From Longimicrobiales bacterium (GTDB lineage Bacteria > Gemmatimonadota > Gemmatimonadetes > Longimicrobiales > RSA9): DNA of 64,000 nt. Within the stretch, counting starts at the first letter, position 1, and the number at the start of each line of letters is the position of its first letter. The stretch is taken from assembly GCA_035461765.1 (NCBI GenBank), contig DATHUY010000024.1:26791-90790 (forward strand), read 5' to 3'. Position numbers and translations under genes: made by a program. This document shows positions 1-8,825 of the stretch, piece after piece. The notes beneath the pieces were generated by a model, which saw only the letters and a list, made by a program, of their open reading frames with translations, did not search any database and was not told the DNA's origin.

Positions 1-1
1 C

Positions 2-226
2 CTCCAGGCGCTGCGTGACAACCTCGACGTCGAGCGGGTCACAATGAACTACTTCGAGGACGCCCTGAAGGAGACGCGCGCCTCCGTGACACCGGAGATG
101 GACCGCGAGTACCGCGACCTCATACGCACGCTCAAGCAGGAGAGCCCGCGCGGCGGTCGCATCGGGTTCGCCATCGAGTCCGAGGAGGCAGCATCACCTC
201 CGCCGCCGCGCATCGCTGCATCGTGA
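2..226 (+). CDS. Cdc48/VCP-like AAA+ ATPase, C-terminal fragment
   Basis: The reading frame is open from the window edge to a TGA at 224-226 and carries the 74-residue tail of a larger protein. The segment around VTMNYFEDALKETRASVTPE matches the end of the second AAA+ module of Cdc48/VCP-type ATPases, where a helix of the form 'M..FE.AL...RPSVT' closes the small subdomain. Known members are hexameric unfoldases. The Walker motifs lie outside the window, so catalytic integrity cannot be judged. The internal ATG at 44 is not a start, because the family-like sequence continues upstream of it. An FtsH- or Lon-type AAA protein is a less likely alternative. Confidence 0.75.
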   Translation, partial: LQALRDNLDVERVTMNYFEDALKETRASVTPEMDREYRDLIRTLKQESPRGGRIGFAIESEEAASPPPPRIAAS

Positions 227-301
227 GTGGCTCGAGCGGGTCGGTGTCACGATCGGCTCGAGTGCACCGAACTGGCACCTGACCACGGGCGCGCGGCACT
301 T

Positions 302-313
302 TTGTTGCAACAA
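302..313. promoter_or_regulatory. 12-bp perfect palindrome upstream of the 96-aa protein gene
   Basis: TTGTTGCAACAA is its own reverse complement. It lies 73 bases before the start of the small protein gene, in the spacer after the AAA+ gene. Its position suits an operator, but I recognise no regulator for it and no clear promoter boxes beside it. Confidence 0.3.
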
Positions 314-386
314 CGTCAGCATGTTGTGATGGCTCGCATCGACCACCGGTGCGGGCCTTTGTTGTTGTATCAATGCAGGAGGAAAA

Positions 387-677
387 ATGGCCGCGAACGA
401 CTGGAGCAGGGACGAAAGCTTCTGGCGGGACAACTACAAGACCCGCCCGTACACCGACCAGAACCGCAGCTTCGATGAGTATCGCCCGGGCTACAAGTAC
501 AGCTACGACAGCGCTGAGAAGATCGGGCGCCGTCCATGGAATGAAGCGGAGCCGGAGCTGCGCAGCAACTGGGACCGCTACGAGGGGCGCGGCGAGTCCA
601 CGTGGGAGGAAGTGAAGGACAGCGTGAGGGACGCCTGGGACCGGATCACCGGCAAGGACGACCGCACACACCGGTAG
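387..677 (+). CDS. Small conserved acidic protein of the 'FDEYRPGYKY' stress-associated type
   Basis: 96 residues, very hydrophilic, rich in Asp, Glu, Arg, Tyr and Trp, with no signal peptide or membrane segment. Its pattern (DEYRPGYKYSYDSAEK, then GRRPWNEAEPELRSNWDRY, then WEEVKDSVRDAWDRITG) recalls short proteins found next to or fused with general-stress proteins in many environmental bacteria. No biochemical function is known to me. The start is secure: an AGGAGG-type ribosome site lies six bases before the ATG. The gene is monocistronic, with a hairpin terminator 55 bases after the stop. The palindrome at 302-313 may regulate it. Confidence 0.8.
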   Translation: MAANDWSRDESFWRDNYKTRPYTDQNRSFDEYRPGYKYSYDSAEKIGRRPWNEAEPELRSNWDRYEGRGESTWEEVKDSVRDAWDRITGKDDRTHR

Positions 678-731
678 TTGCAGGACGCCGTCGGCCGCTC
701 GACAGAAGCGGCATGACCGGCTGACGCTCGA

Positions 732-760
732 AGGGTCGGATCGCGCTGCGGTCCGACCCT
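732..760. terminator. Bidirectional hairpin terminator
   Basis: Arms AGGGTCGGA (732-740) and TCCGACCCT (752-760) form a perfect 9-bp stem with an 11-base loop. TTCT follows on the plus strand. The hairpin lies between converging genes ending at 677 (+) and 763 (-), so it can serve both. Confidence 0.7.
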
Positions 761-762
761 TT

Positions 763-2001
763 CTACGTACCCGTTATGTCCCGCTTCTTCTGCACATACA
801 TCAACTGATCCGCGGCCGCGATGAGAGAATCGACAGTGACGTCGGGTCCGGGCTGGACGCGCACGGCACCTATACTGAGGGACAGCGTGTAGGAACGTCC
901 ACTTTCCTCATTGTACTGCTCGAGCCGATTTTGCAGACGGTCCTTCAGGATAATGTCGCCCTGCACGCCGGCATCGACGGCCAGGATTACGAATTCGTCA
1001 CCACCCATCCGCGCGAGTACACCGGGTTCCTCCCCCACGCGCGCGACGATGTCGGAATCACGAAAGCAGCTTCTCAGGATCTGAGCGAGATCGTTGAGGA
1101 CCCTGTCGCCCTCGATGTGGCCGTGCGCGTCGTTGATCAGTTTGAAATCGTCGATGTCGATATACAGGAGCAGGAGCTCCGCTCCCCTGCGGACGGCGAG
1201 ACGCATCTGCTGTTCGGCCAGGAGAAAAAAACCGCGGCGATTGAAGAGCCCGGTCAGCTCGTCCGTGGTGGAAAGTCGGCGCAGCGCCGCCTCCGCCTCC
1301 TTCTGTGCCGTGATGTCGCGATAGATGCCATAAACGGCTACCTGATCGCCCTGCACGGTAACGGGCGTGCCGAGGACGGATACGTGCAGCAGCGTGCCGT
1401 CCTTGCGTCGACGCTGAGCCTCCTCGAACACGGTGCGGCCCGCGGCCACGTCCTTCGTCAGCGCCATCCCGGATTCCCGGTGCTCCACCGGTACGATCAG
1501 TTCGTTGATGGTGCACCCCTGCGCCTCCGAAAGTGTGTAGCCGAAGAGGCGCTCGAACTCGCGGTTCACACGCACGACACGGTCCTGGCCGTCCAGCACG
1601 ACGATCGCTTCGGGTGACGCCTCGAAGAGCTGTTCGAAGTACACCCGGTCGAGCTGCAGTCCTTCGTTCAGGTTGCGACAGTCCTCGAGTGCACGGATTC
1701 TCTCCAGCGCTGCGCCGGTGAGCCCGGCAATTGCCGGCAGGACCGTCATCGCGTGGGCGCCACCACCAGCGAGCCTCAGCTCGCCGGCCTGCCTTCCGCG
1801 GCAAAGTACCGGCGCCGCTACCAGATCGTTACCGGCCAGGACCGGCTGCCGGCCGGCATGGACGAACTCCATTCGTCCCCCACCCGTGCACGAGTCGGGC
1901 AGCTGCGAGCACACCAGCGCGATGGATGCTTCATCCGCGCACGACATGAGATCCCGTGCCGCATTCACGACGTTCGCAACAAGTGCAGCTCGATCCAGCA
2001 T
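763..2001 (-). CDS. PAS-GGDEF diguanylate cyclase
   Basis: 412 residues. An N-terminal sensor-like region (about 1-105) of unclear family is followed by a PAS domain (about 120-235, ending 'YGIYRDITAQKEAE') and a GGDEF domain (about 245-405). The active-site loop reads ARMGGDEFVIL, so the A-site is intact and the protein should make c-di-GMP from two GTP. No membrane segment is evident, so it is probably a soluble sensor. Odd point: the RxxD motif (RDSD) that normally sits five residues before GGDEF is 15 residues away, because of an insert (IVARVGEEPGVLARM). Feedback inhibition at the I-site may therefore be altered. A GGAG ribosome site precedes the ATG. It is transcribed alone. Confidence 0.92.
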   Translation of the reverse strand: MLDRAALVANVVNAARDLMSCADEASIALVCSQLPDSCTGGGRMEFVHAGRQPVLAGNDLVAAPVLCRGRQAGELRLAGGGAHAMTVLPAIAGLTGAALERIRALEDCRNLNEGLQLDRVYFEQLFEASPEAIVVLDGQDRVVRVNREFERLFGYTLSEAQGCTINELIVPVEHRESGMALTKDVAAGRTVFEEAQRRRKDGTLLHVSVLGTPVTVQGDQVAVYGIYRDITAQKEAEAALRRLSTTDELTGLFNRRGFFLLAEQQMRLAVRRGAELLLLYIDIDDFKLINDAHGHIEGDRVLNDLAQILRSCFRDSDIVARVGEEPGVLARMGGDEFVILAVDAGVQGDIILKDRLQNRLEQYNEESGRSYTLSLSIGAVRVQPGPDVTVDSLIAAADQLMYVQKKRDITGT

Positions 2002-2052
2002 GTGTCCGCTCCAATTCTTGCTTGCTGCGGCGTCTGCGCGCGTTCCGGACGT

Positions 2053-2748
2053 CTAGAACAGACTCCCGACTCCCGCAAAGAGCGTCAGGGTCGCACGGAT
2101 GTTATGCATCGAGCCAGGGTCCGAGCCATCGAGCGGACGGAACGGGTGATCCAGAATCAACTGATCAACGCCCTCCAGCCGGAGGCCCAGCTGGCCGTCG
2201 GTAACGCGGATACCGGTGAGCATCTCGATTCCGGCTCCGCCCAGCACCGTCAGCTGCCGTGTATCCTCCGGGTTGTAGGCGACATTGGAGCCTTCGATGA
2301 GCACCTCCTCGTCGCCCTCGCCGAAGCCAAACCACGTGACACCGCCGCCGCCAATCAGGTAGGCCGTCATGGATCGGTGGACCGCAGGCGGCACGATCCG
2401 GACGAGCGCCGTCGTCTCCAGATTCCAGGCGTCGGCAGCGATGTTCCGGTTCGGCAGCGTGATGGTGCCGTGCGAATAGGACCCGCCCAGCCGCACGCCG
2501 AGCCAGCCACCCAGATCCCAGCCCTCGGCCTGCAGGCCCGCGATCCAGGTCCCGCCGAATCCGATATCCACCGGCGAGTCCTCGCCGGACTCGATGAAGG
2601 GAGCGTACTGCACGTACCCGCCGCCCCACCCGACGCTGGTGTCGTAGTCCTGTGCCGCAGCCTCGGCCGGCCGGAAAAGGGCGACGCATGCTGCAGCCAG
2701 AATGCCCGCGAGGCAGTGCCCGGTGCGACGTATCTTGATGTGGATCAT
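2053..2748 (-). CDS. Predicted outer-membrane beta-barrel protein
   Basis: 231 residues with a cleavable signal peptide (hydrophobic segment about 10-30, likely cut after 'AEAAA'). The rest is Gly- and aromatic-rich alternating sequence typical of small outer-membrane barrels, ending in Phe as expected for BAM recognition. It has no recognisable enzymatic motif. The ATG overlaps the stop of the upstream lipoprotein gene as ATGA (2745-2748), so the two are translationally coupled and probably act together at the outer membrane. Ligand or role unknown. Confidence 0.7.
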   Translation of the reverse strand: MIHIKIRRTGHCLAGILAAACVALFRPAEAAAQDYDTSVGWGGGYVQYAPFIESGEDSPVDIGFGGTWIAGLQAEGWDLGGWLGVRLGGSYSHGTITLPNRNIAADAWNLETTALVRIVPPAVHRSMTAYLIGGGGVTWFGFGEGDEEVLIEGSNVAYNPEDTRQLTVLGGAGIEMLTGIRVTDGQLGLRLEGVDQLILDHPFRPLDGSDPGSMHNIRATLTLFAGVGSLF

Positions 2749-4313
2749 GGATTGATATCGGTATCGAGGACCGGCACGTGGAACACGTGTCCGCTGGCTG
2801 TAACACCGAACAGGTGAGCCCTGACATCCGCATCGTCTGCCGCACGGCGGTCGACAATGCGCAGCGGGCCTGCCACTCGCTGCGGCACGATGATCCGGCC
2901 GATGCGGCGGAAGTGCCGCGTGTCGATCAGGATGATATCAGAACCTCCGCCACCGACCGCCGCCCAGTTCGTCTCCACACTTCCACCATCGAACGAAGCG
3001 AGCGGATGGACAGCCACACCCGCGCCGCCCGAGATATCAGCTGCGCTGTACGTTCCGCGCAGTTGAGCCGGCTGTGTCAGAAAGAACACCGAGGAGGCAC
3101 CGCGCGTCACCATCACATCGCCGGTGTGGTTCACCGACATGCCCGTGATCTCCGACGATGTGTTGTTCGCGTAATCGGAGATGTTCACCACATCCGAGAT
3201 CCAGCGGTCGAACAGGGGCGGGTGCGCTCCCATCTCGCCCCACAGCCACACGCGTCCCGGGTTGCGGGCGCCCTCAGCGATCGCGATCGAGCTGCCATCG
3301 CCAGACGCCGTAACGAACGTCGTGTCTGCATTCAGCCACTCATCGAGCTTCCACTCGCCGAGATACATGAAGATGTCCGAGCCCTGCGCGCGCAGACCCG
3401 TGTAGATCTCGTACCAGCTCCCGCTGGTTACCGAGATCACCTGATCCGGGTTGCCTGGAACGTGGTCGTAGACGCGCCACTGCGTCCCGAGCGTGGGGTT
3501 CTCGTAATGGATGCGGACGCTGTCCGCAAATGCGATCACACAGCCGGGGTCGTCGGTGCTGTCGAGGTTGACCAGTGTCACCGGGTGGTGGCAGGTTCCC
3601 GGCGTTGCCATCCCTGGTCCCCATGCATTGTCGTCGACTACCTGGGTCCACAGCAGCAGGTCGGACTCGCGCTCGGCCCAGGCGGCATCCCACTGCACCA
3701 TCCGAATGGAGCCGTCGGGTGCGGCGCTGGTAGGCTGCGTAGAATAGAGCACCACGCCTGACGCATCCTGCGCGATGTGCTGCGGCCGGTCGCTGAAGTC
3801 GAAGTGCGTCAGGATCACCTTGCCATCTTCCTCCGGCGTGAACTGCCAGAGCACCGCATTCGGCGCGTAAAATCTACGCGCTTCGGCGAAGCTCGTCAGG
3901 TCTACGTACGAGATGCTTGTACCACCGGAGTTGGCGACAATCAGCGTGTCACGCGTCAGGTCCAGCGTCATCCCCCACGGCGCGGAGCCGACGAGCGCGC
4001 GGCCTGTCCGTTCCAGCGCGTCACCCGTCCACGAAATCATGTCGACGGAGTTGTTCTGTTTGTTAGAGACGTACAGGACGCCGCGTACCGCGTCGACGAC
4101 CACGTCGCCAATGGCTGCGACTGAACCCGCGACCGGAAACGTACGACCTGAAAGCGGCGGGTTGGTGCCGCCGCCGCCGTCGCCGCCATCGTCGCCGCCG
4201 TTCGTAATCGAGTCGGTCCCGCACGCTGCAAGCAGTGCCACAAGGAACAGCGGCAGATACGTGCGCGCGTGGAACCCGCGGATCACCATCCGCCGGGTCA
4301 GCTTCCGCTTCAT
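2745..4313 (-). CDS. Lipoprotein with YncE-like beta-propeller repeats
   Basis: 522 residues. The signal sequence ends in a lipobox (LVALLAAC), followed by a Gly/Asp-rich linker (about residues 36-55) that would hold the domain away from the membrane. The body contains repeated 'VDAVRGVLYVSNKQNNSVDMI' and 'LTRDTLIVANSGGTSISYVD' style strands, as in seven-bladed YncE/SMP-30-like propellers. Such proteins usually bind ligands or proteins and are rarely enzymes. An AAGGA ribosome site precedes the ATG at 4313. Coupled by a 4-base overlap to the downstream barrel gene. Exact function unknown. Confidence 0.7.
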   Translation of the reverse strand: MKRKLTRRMVIRGFHARTYLPLFLVALLAACGTDSITNGGDDGGDGGGGTNPPLSGRTFPVAGSVAAIGDVVVDAVRGVLYVSNKQNNSVDMISWTGDALERTGRALVGSAPWGMTLDLTRDTLIVANSGGTSISYVDLTSFAEARRFYAPNAVLWQFTPEEDGKVILTHFDFSDRPQHIAQDASGVVLYSTQPTSAAPDGSIRMVQWDAAWAERESDLLLWTQVVDDNAWGPGMATPGTCHHPVTLVNLDSTDDPGCVIAFADSVRIHYENPTLGTQWRVYDHVPGNPDQVISVTSGSWYEIYTGLRAQGSDIFMYLGEWKLDEWLNADTTFVTASGDGSSIAIAEGARNPGRVWLWGEMGAHPPLFDRWISDVVNISDYANNTSSEITGMSVNHTGDVMVTRGASSVFFLTQPAQLRGTYSAADISGGAGVAVHPLASFDGGSVETNWAAVGGGGSDIILIDTRHFRRIGRIIVPQRVAGPLRIVDRRAADDADVRAHLFGVTASGHVFHVPVLDTDINP

Positions 4314-4655
4314 CCGGTATCCTTCGGTGCTGTGAAGGGGACGGGTCGCCTTTGCAGACCCGTGCTCATTTCAGACGTGCAGGTGGCAGGAACCATACAC
4401 CGCGTGCCGGAAACGCCAAACCCTTATCAGGCCATAACCTGTGGACCGGCCAGGCGCGGGTGGCCGCGCGCGGCGTCGCACTCCGGAACAGGCTCGTCAG
4501 GGTGCGGCGTCACATATTGGAACAGCGAATTGCGATCGCGTTCGCGGCAGTTATGGCGGTCAGGTAGATGTCAGAGGGGGCGGGCTTGCGCACCAGGAAG
4601 GTGCCCGATCCCGCAAACGTCGCGGGATCGGGCTGGTATCCGGCGTCTCGGTTCG
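4314..4655. other. Intergenic region, 342 bases
   Basis: The space lies between the lipoprotein gene start and the end of the degenerate GGDEF gene, both on the minus strand. It should hold the promoter of the lipoprotein/barrel pair and carries one clear hairpin (4604-4632). I see no convincing gene, tRNA or repeat in it. Confidence 0.5.
4604..4632 (-). terminator. Hairpin after the degenerate GGDEF gene
   Basis: CCCGATCCCGC (4604-4614) and GCGGGATCGGG (4622-4632) pair perfectly over 11 bp with a 7-base loop, 23 bases after the minus-strand stop at 4656. No T-run follows, so termination without Rho is uncertain. Confidence 0.6.
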
Positions 4656-5423
4656 CTAGCGGGTCTGAAGTCGGCGCGCTCGGGCGCCATACGCGGGCGC
4701 GCTGGTTCCGGGCCGCGGGACATTGCGGGCAGCCGCACGGGCCGCCGCGAGCGAGCGCTCAGCGCATTCCACAAACTCTTCCGGCGAAGCAAGGTGCGGC
4801 TGGTAAACCGTGATGCCGGCTTCGATGTCCGGCATGGGAACCGATGACGCCGCAGCGGCCGCCCGCACTCGCGAGATGAAAGCTTGTGCCGCGTCCGCAT
4901 CGGCGTCGGCCAGGACGGAGAGGAAGGCATCAGCTCGCCATCCGCACCGTGATGACAGGTTCATCTGCCGCGTCATCTGCTGCAGCACGTGGCCGAACTC
5001 GCGCAATGCGTCGGCTGCTGCGCCGGGGCCGCGTTGCGCCGTGAACTCCTCCAGGCGGCTCAGCCCGAACATCACAAGCGTCAGCTTCCTGCCGCGCCTC
5101 GCTGCCGCAAACTCCTTTGCAACGAAGTGTCGGGCAAAGGTCGCATCACCGGAGGGCATCTCCGCTGCCGACCCGGCGGGCATGGACAACGCAACCGCAC
5201 CGGCACCCACGTCGGCCGACGCCTCAAACACGAGCGTCAGAATCAGAATCGCTACCGTCATAATGGCGATGGCGAGGGGCGAGTGCAGCGTCATGCCAAG
5301 CGTGATCGCTGCCATCATCCAGACTGCGACCACTCCCGCAAGTCGGGATCGCAGCACCGTCTGAATCCGCACTGGCTGAAATCGCATCTTCACTAACTCT
5401 ACCGTTGGGTCCGGGGCATGCAC
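4656..5423 (-). CDS. Membrane protein with degenerate GGDEF domain
   Basis: 255 residues. Two hydrophobic helices (about 25-45 and 48-68) are followed by a GGDEF-fold domain (about 90-240). The fold is seen in 'RRGRKLTLVMFGLSRLEEF' and the C-terminal 'EAGITVYQPHLASPEEFVECAERSLAAARAA', which matches the end of diguanylate cyclases. The catalytic signature is lost: the loop reads CGWRADAFLSVL instead of GGDEF. It is therefore unlikely to make c-di-GMP and may bind a nucleotide or partner instead. It stands alone on the minus strand, divergent from the gene at 5719. Family likeness is clear; the function is inferred. Confidence 0.75.
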   Translation of the reverse strand: MHAPDPTVELVKMRFQPVRIQTVLRSRLAGVVAVWMMAAITLGMTLHSPLAIAIMTVAILILTLVFEASADVGAGAVALSMPAGSAAEMPSGDATFARHFVAKEFAAARRGRKLTLVMFGLSRLEEFTAQRGPGAAADALREFGHVLQQMTRQMNLSSRCGWRADAFLSVLADADADAAQAFISRVRAAAAASSVPMPDIEAGITVYQPHLASPEEFVECAERSLAAARAAARNVPRPGTSAPAYGARARRLQTR

Positions 5424-5560
5424 TCATTTCGAGAACCGTGCCGGCAAGCGTGTTGTTGTGAACAGTGCATTTCCCGGCGCGGTGGTGCGAAAAGCGGAGG
5501 TTGAACGCTTGGTTCGTACTACACGTTTGTGGTGCCTACGCCACACATTCGAGAGGATCT

Positions 5561-5566
5561 TATAAT
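5561..5566 (+). promoter_or_regulatory. Candidate -10 box for the gene at 5719
   Basis: A perfect TATAAT stands out in this GC-rich divergent spacer, 152 bases before the ATG. No convincing -35 box is placed 16-18 bases upstream, so this is a candidate only. Confidence 0.35.
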
Positions 5567-5718
5567 CACTGTTGTCTGAAAGCAGCGCCCGGCTGGTCCC
5601 CTGGACTTCGCATCATTTCCTGGCTCGATATGCCGCAAGCTCTTACAATGCGCACCACCAGCACGCCCGTGGCTGGGCTGAAGCGTGAGCATCACCTTCC
5701 TGACTCAGTTGCAGCTTC

Positions 5719-7329
5719 ATGACCGATAAATCTGAAGTCCAGACTACGAACATGGTCCGGCGTGGCCGGAAACCGGAGCGGGGACCGCGCTCGTGGACCC
5801 GCTGGGCCATCGCCGCCGGTCTGATCGCGTATACCCTCCGGCTCGTCGGCGTGCCGGTCGCGGACCTGGACATGTTCCACGAGATGGCTCTCATCCGTGA
5901 AGCCCTGGCGGAAGGACGTATTCCGACGGAAGACGTCTACGCGTACACGCCGACGGTCAACCCGGTGGTACATCACGAATGGGCGACCGGCGCCGTACTC
6001 TACCTGATCGCCGTGGGCGCGGGCCTGGGCGGGGCGGGCGTGATGGCGTTGAGGTTTGTGCTGATGGCGGGCATCGGAGTGTGCGGCTACTGGTGTGCAC
6101 GACTCCGAGGTGCTCCGCCCGTGGTGCTCGCCGTACTGGCGCCGGTCGGGATCGCGCTCGCCTCGGTGGGGATGTCACCGGTAAGAGCGCAGCTTTTCAC
6201 TTTCCTTTTTGTCGGAGTTCTCCTCGTCCTCTTCGAGCTCGACCGCCGGGGCCGCGTGTGGTGGCTGGCGCTATGGCTGCCCCTGTATGTCGTGTGGCTC
6301 AACCTGCATGGCGGCTTCGTGGTGGGGGCGGGGCTCTTTGGCCTGTATACGCTGGAGAAATTCGGCCGGGTGCTGGCAGAAACACGCAGTGTTCGTAACG
6401 CTGCCCTGCGGACCCGGCATCTCCTCGGAGCGGGTGTCGCCATGGCGTTTCTGCCACTGGTGAATCCGTATGGCCTGGCCTACCTCCCCTACCTGTGGAA
6501 CGCACTGCTCCTCGACCGTCCTATGGTCATTGAATGGGCGCCCATCTGGCATCCGACCATGCGACTGGAAGGCGTGCTGGTCTATGCGCTCTCCTTATTG
6601 TTCCTCGTCTACGCCATTGTACGGATGGGGAAGCCGGCGCAGATGCCGGGGCTCCTGTTGGTCATCGCGACGGCGCTTCTCGCAGCCGAGACCCGGCGGC
6701 TGTTTCCCGTTTATGCCATCGTGTGGTTCAGTTACCTACCCGGGTACCTCGCACACACGGAACTCCGCTACATGCTCGATCGAGCCTGGCGCAGGCACGC
6801 GGCACCGATCGCCGGTGTCGTCCTCCTGTGCAGCGTTGTCCTGATCGCGGATTCAATCAGCAAGCGATTCTGGCATCTGCGTGTTCCGACCGTCGGTGCG
6901 GAAGGAGAGCTGCACTATCCGGTGGGCGCGGTTGATTACCTGTCGGCCCACGGATTCTCCGGCAACCTGATGACACCGTTCGATGCAGGCTCGTACGTAT
7001 TATGGAACCTTTACCCCGCCGTGAAGGTCGGCATGGACAGTCGTTATGAAGTAGCGTACAGGGCCGAGACCGTGGAGGAGCATGTGCGGATCTACGACGG
7101 TGCGCCGGACTGGGAGGCGTTGCTCGACAGCTACGCAACGGACGCCGTGCTGGTGCCGGAAAACAGCCCCCTGGATTCGCTGATCTCGGTCAGCGACGGT
7201 TCCCGACCGCCACGCTGGCAGCGCGTTTACAGCGACGATGCCTACGCAATCTATGCGCGTGCAGACGTGGCTCGACGTCTGCCGGTATCCGACCGCACGG
7301 GAGAACAGATCATGGGCCGATTCCCCTGA
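5719..7329 (+). CDS. Polytopic GT-C-like membrane protein
   Basis: 536 residues with about ten hydrophobic helices. The first loop after helix 1 carries 'DLDMFHEMALIREALAEGRIPTEDVYAYTP...HHEW', which resembles the 'D.D.W.HLA.GR.I......P..D.FSYT....W..HEWL' pattern of a broad family of putative lipid-linked sugar transferases. An 'NPYG' motif and an extracytoplasmic C-terminal region (about 405-536) also fit. The acceptor and sugar are unknown. Only a weak ribosome site precedes the ATG. The gene is alone and convergent with the ATPase gene ending at 7370. Confidence 0.65.
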   Translation: MTDKSEVQTTNMVRRGRKPERGPRSWTRWAIAAGLIAYTLRLVGVPVADLDMFHEMALIREALAEGRIPTEDVYAYTPTVNPVVHHEWATGAVLYLIAVGAGLGGAGVMALRFVLMAGIGVCGYWCARLRGAPPVVLAVLAPVGIALASVGMSPVRAQLFTFLFVGVLLVLFELDRRGRVWWLALWLPLYVVWLNLHGGFVVGAGLFGLYTLEKFGRVLAETRSVRNAALRTRHLLGAGVAMAFLPLVNPYGLAYLPYLWNALLLDRPMVIEWAPIWHPTMRLEGVLVYALSLLFLVYAIVRMGKPAQMPGLLLVIATALLAAETRRLFPVYAIVWFSYLPGYLAHTELRYMLDRAWRRHAAPIAGVVLLCSVVLIADSISKRFWHLRVPTVGAEGELHYPVGAVDYLSAHGFSGNLMTPFDAGSYVLWNLYPAVKVGMDSRYEVAYRAETVEEHVRIYDGAPDWEALLDSYATDAVLVPENSPLDSLISVSDGSRPPRWQRVYSDDAYAIYARADVARRLPVSDRTGEQIMGRFP

Positions 7330-7369
7330 GCCGAACTGGCAGCACGTGCGCCAGCCCTGGCACAGCGTG

Positions 7370-8752
7370 TCATCTCGTGGCAGTATGCGCCGTCGTCGTA
7401 CCAATAGCGTTCAGAAAATAGGACTCACACGCGCGGTCGATCAGTTCTGGTGTGAGGGCGGGCGCGACTCCGAGGTACCTGGCCACATCGGTCACGTGGT
7501 CCACAATGTCCCGCGGATGGCAGGCGCGGGGCTCGATGTCGGACTGTTCGTAGAAGCGCGAGTAGATGTACCTCACCGCGTCGGAGTCGAACGGGACATT
7601 TCGGCTTGCACAGGCGCGCCGGAAGATCTCCTCGTATTGCTCACGCGACGGGCCGTCGACAAAGATCTTGTAACGGATCCTCCGCAGGAACGCTTCCTCG
7701 ACCAGTTGCGATGGGTCCAGGTTTGTCGCGAAAATGAGCAGGCAGTCGAACGGCACCGGGAAACGGGTGCCGGTGTGCAGCGCCAGCAGGTCTCGCCGCT
7801 GTTCGAGTGGCACCATCCAGCGATTGAGCAGCTCGCGGGAAGGGACGCGCTGGCGGCCGAAATCGTCCAGGATCAACACGCCGCCGTTCGCCTTCACCTG
7901 AACGGGCGCCTGATAGAGCCTGGAGGTGGAGTCGAAATTCATCTCCAGCTGGTCGAGCGTCAGCTCACCGCCGGTGGCAACCACCGGCCGGCGAACCCTC
8001 ATGAACCGCTCGTCGAATGCAGCAGCGCTTCGCCAGATCGACGATGAGGGATCGTCGGTCTCCTCCTCGTCGGGTTCGATGTGGGACGCGGGGTCGTAGA
8101 TCATCATGATCTGACCCTCCACCAGAACCGCATGTGGGACGTAGATGGGCTCGCCGAGCAGGGCTGCGATCGTGGACGCAATCAGCGACTTTCCGTTACC
8201 TGCCGCTCCATGCAGGAACAGTGAGCGCGCGGAATTGATGGCCGGCCCGAGACGATCGAGGAATGCGCTGGAGAGAACCAGCGGACTGAAGCCGTCCCGG
8301 ATCCGCTGCTGGCTGAGATGCACCTCATGCACACTCTGCAGGGCGACCATGGCCCTGTAGTGCTCGAGCGTGATCGGTGCCGGGCCGACGTAACGCGAGG
8401 TGGCGAGCTCCATCACGGCGCGCTGCTCGCCCGCAGTCGTCAGCTCGAAGACGTAGTTCGCGCGCGATACGGTACCTCCGCCACGCACCTCCACCCAGTG
8501 CCGCTGTACCAGCTCCAGCAGCAGGTCTTCCACAATGATGAACGGGAGACGAATGACCTCAGCGAGTTCCGCACCGGTTGCGGCGCCTCGGACCTGCAGC
8601 GCCTTCAGCAGCAGGTCTTCGACGAAGCCCGCAGTCAGTCCGGTCGCCGCAAGGGAGTCCGGAATTGGCGGGGGGATCTCACCCGGGTGCGGCGGAAAGT
8701 GCAGGGGATCGTCGGCCGCGACCGGACCTGACGCCACCTCGGAAATGTCCAT
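7370..8752 (-). CDS. AAA+ ATPase at the end of the Tad pilus locus
   Basis: 460 residues. An N-terminal region (about 30-130) resembles winged-helix folds; the AAA+ core is about 165-440. Walker A is HGAAGNGKS, Walker B VLILDDFGRQ, and sensor 1 lies in LLIFATNLDPSQL, followed by the arginine-bearing 'FLRRIRYKI'. All the residues needed for ATP hydrolysis look present. It is the last gene of the long minus-strand Tad run, 73 bases after tadG, and is likely co-transcribed with it. A role in pilus assembly or its control is inferred from position only; it is not the TadA motor. A GGGGGA ribosome site precedes the ATG. Confidence 0.75.
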   Translation of the reverse strand: MDISEVASGPVAADDPLHFPPHPGEIPPPIPDSLAATGLTAGFVEDLLLKALQVRGAATGAELAEVIRLPFIIVEDLLLELVQRHWVEVRGGGTVSRANYVFELTTAGEQRAVMELATSRYVGPAPITLEHYRAMVALQSVHEVHLSQQRIRDGFSPLVLSSAFLDRLGPAINSARSLFLHGAAGNGKSLIASTIAALLGEPIYVPHAVLVEGQIMMIYDPASHIEPDEEETDDPSSSIWRSAAAFDERFMRVRRPVVATGGELTLDQLEMNFDSTSRLYQAPVQVKANGGVLILDDFGRQRVPSRELLNRWMVPLEQRRDLLALHTGTRFPVPFDCLLIFATNLDPSQLVEEAFLRRIRYKIFVDGPSREQYEEIFRRACASRNVPFDSDAVRYIYSRFYEQSDIEPRACHPRDIVDHVTDVARYLGVAPALTPELIDRACESYFLNAIGTTTAHTATR

Positions 8753-8825
8753 CGCGTCCCCCGAAATCGATTTCTCCGCACCAGTCCGCTGCGGCCGAAT
8801 CGGCGAGCCAGCGCCAGCGGCGATG

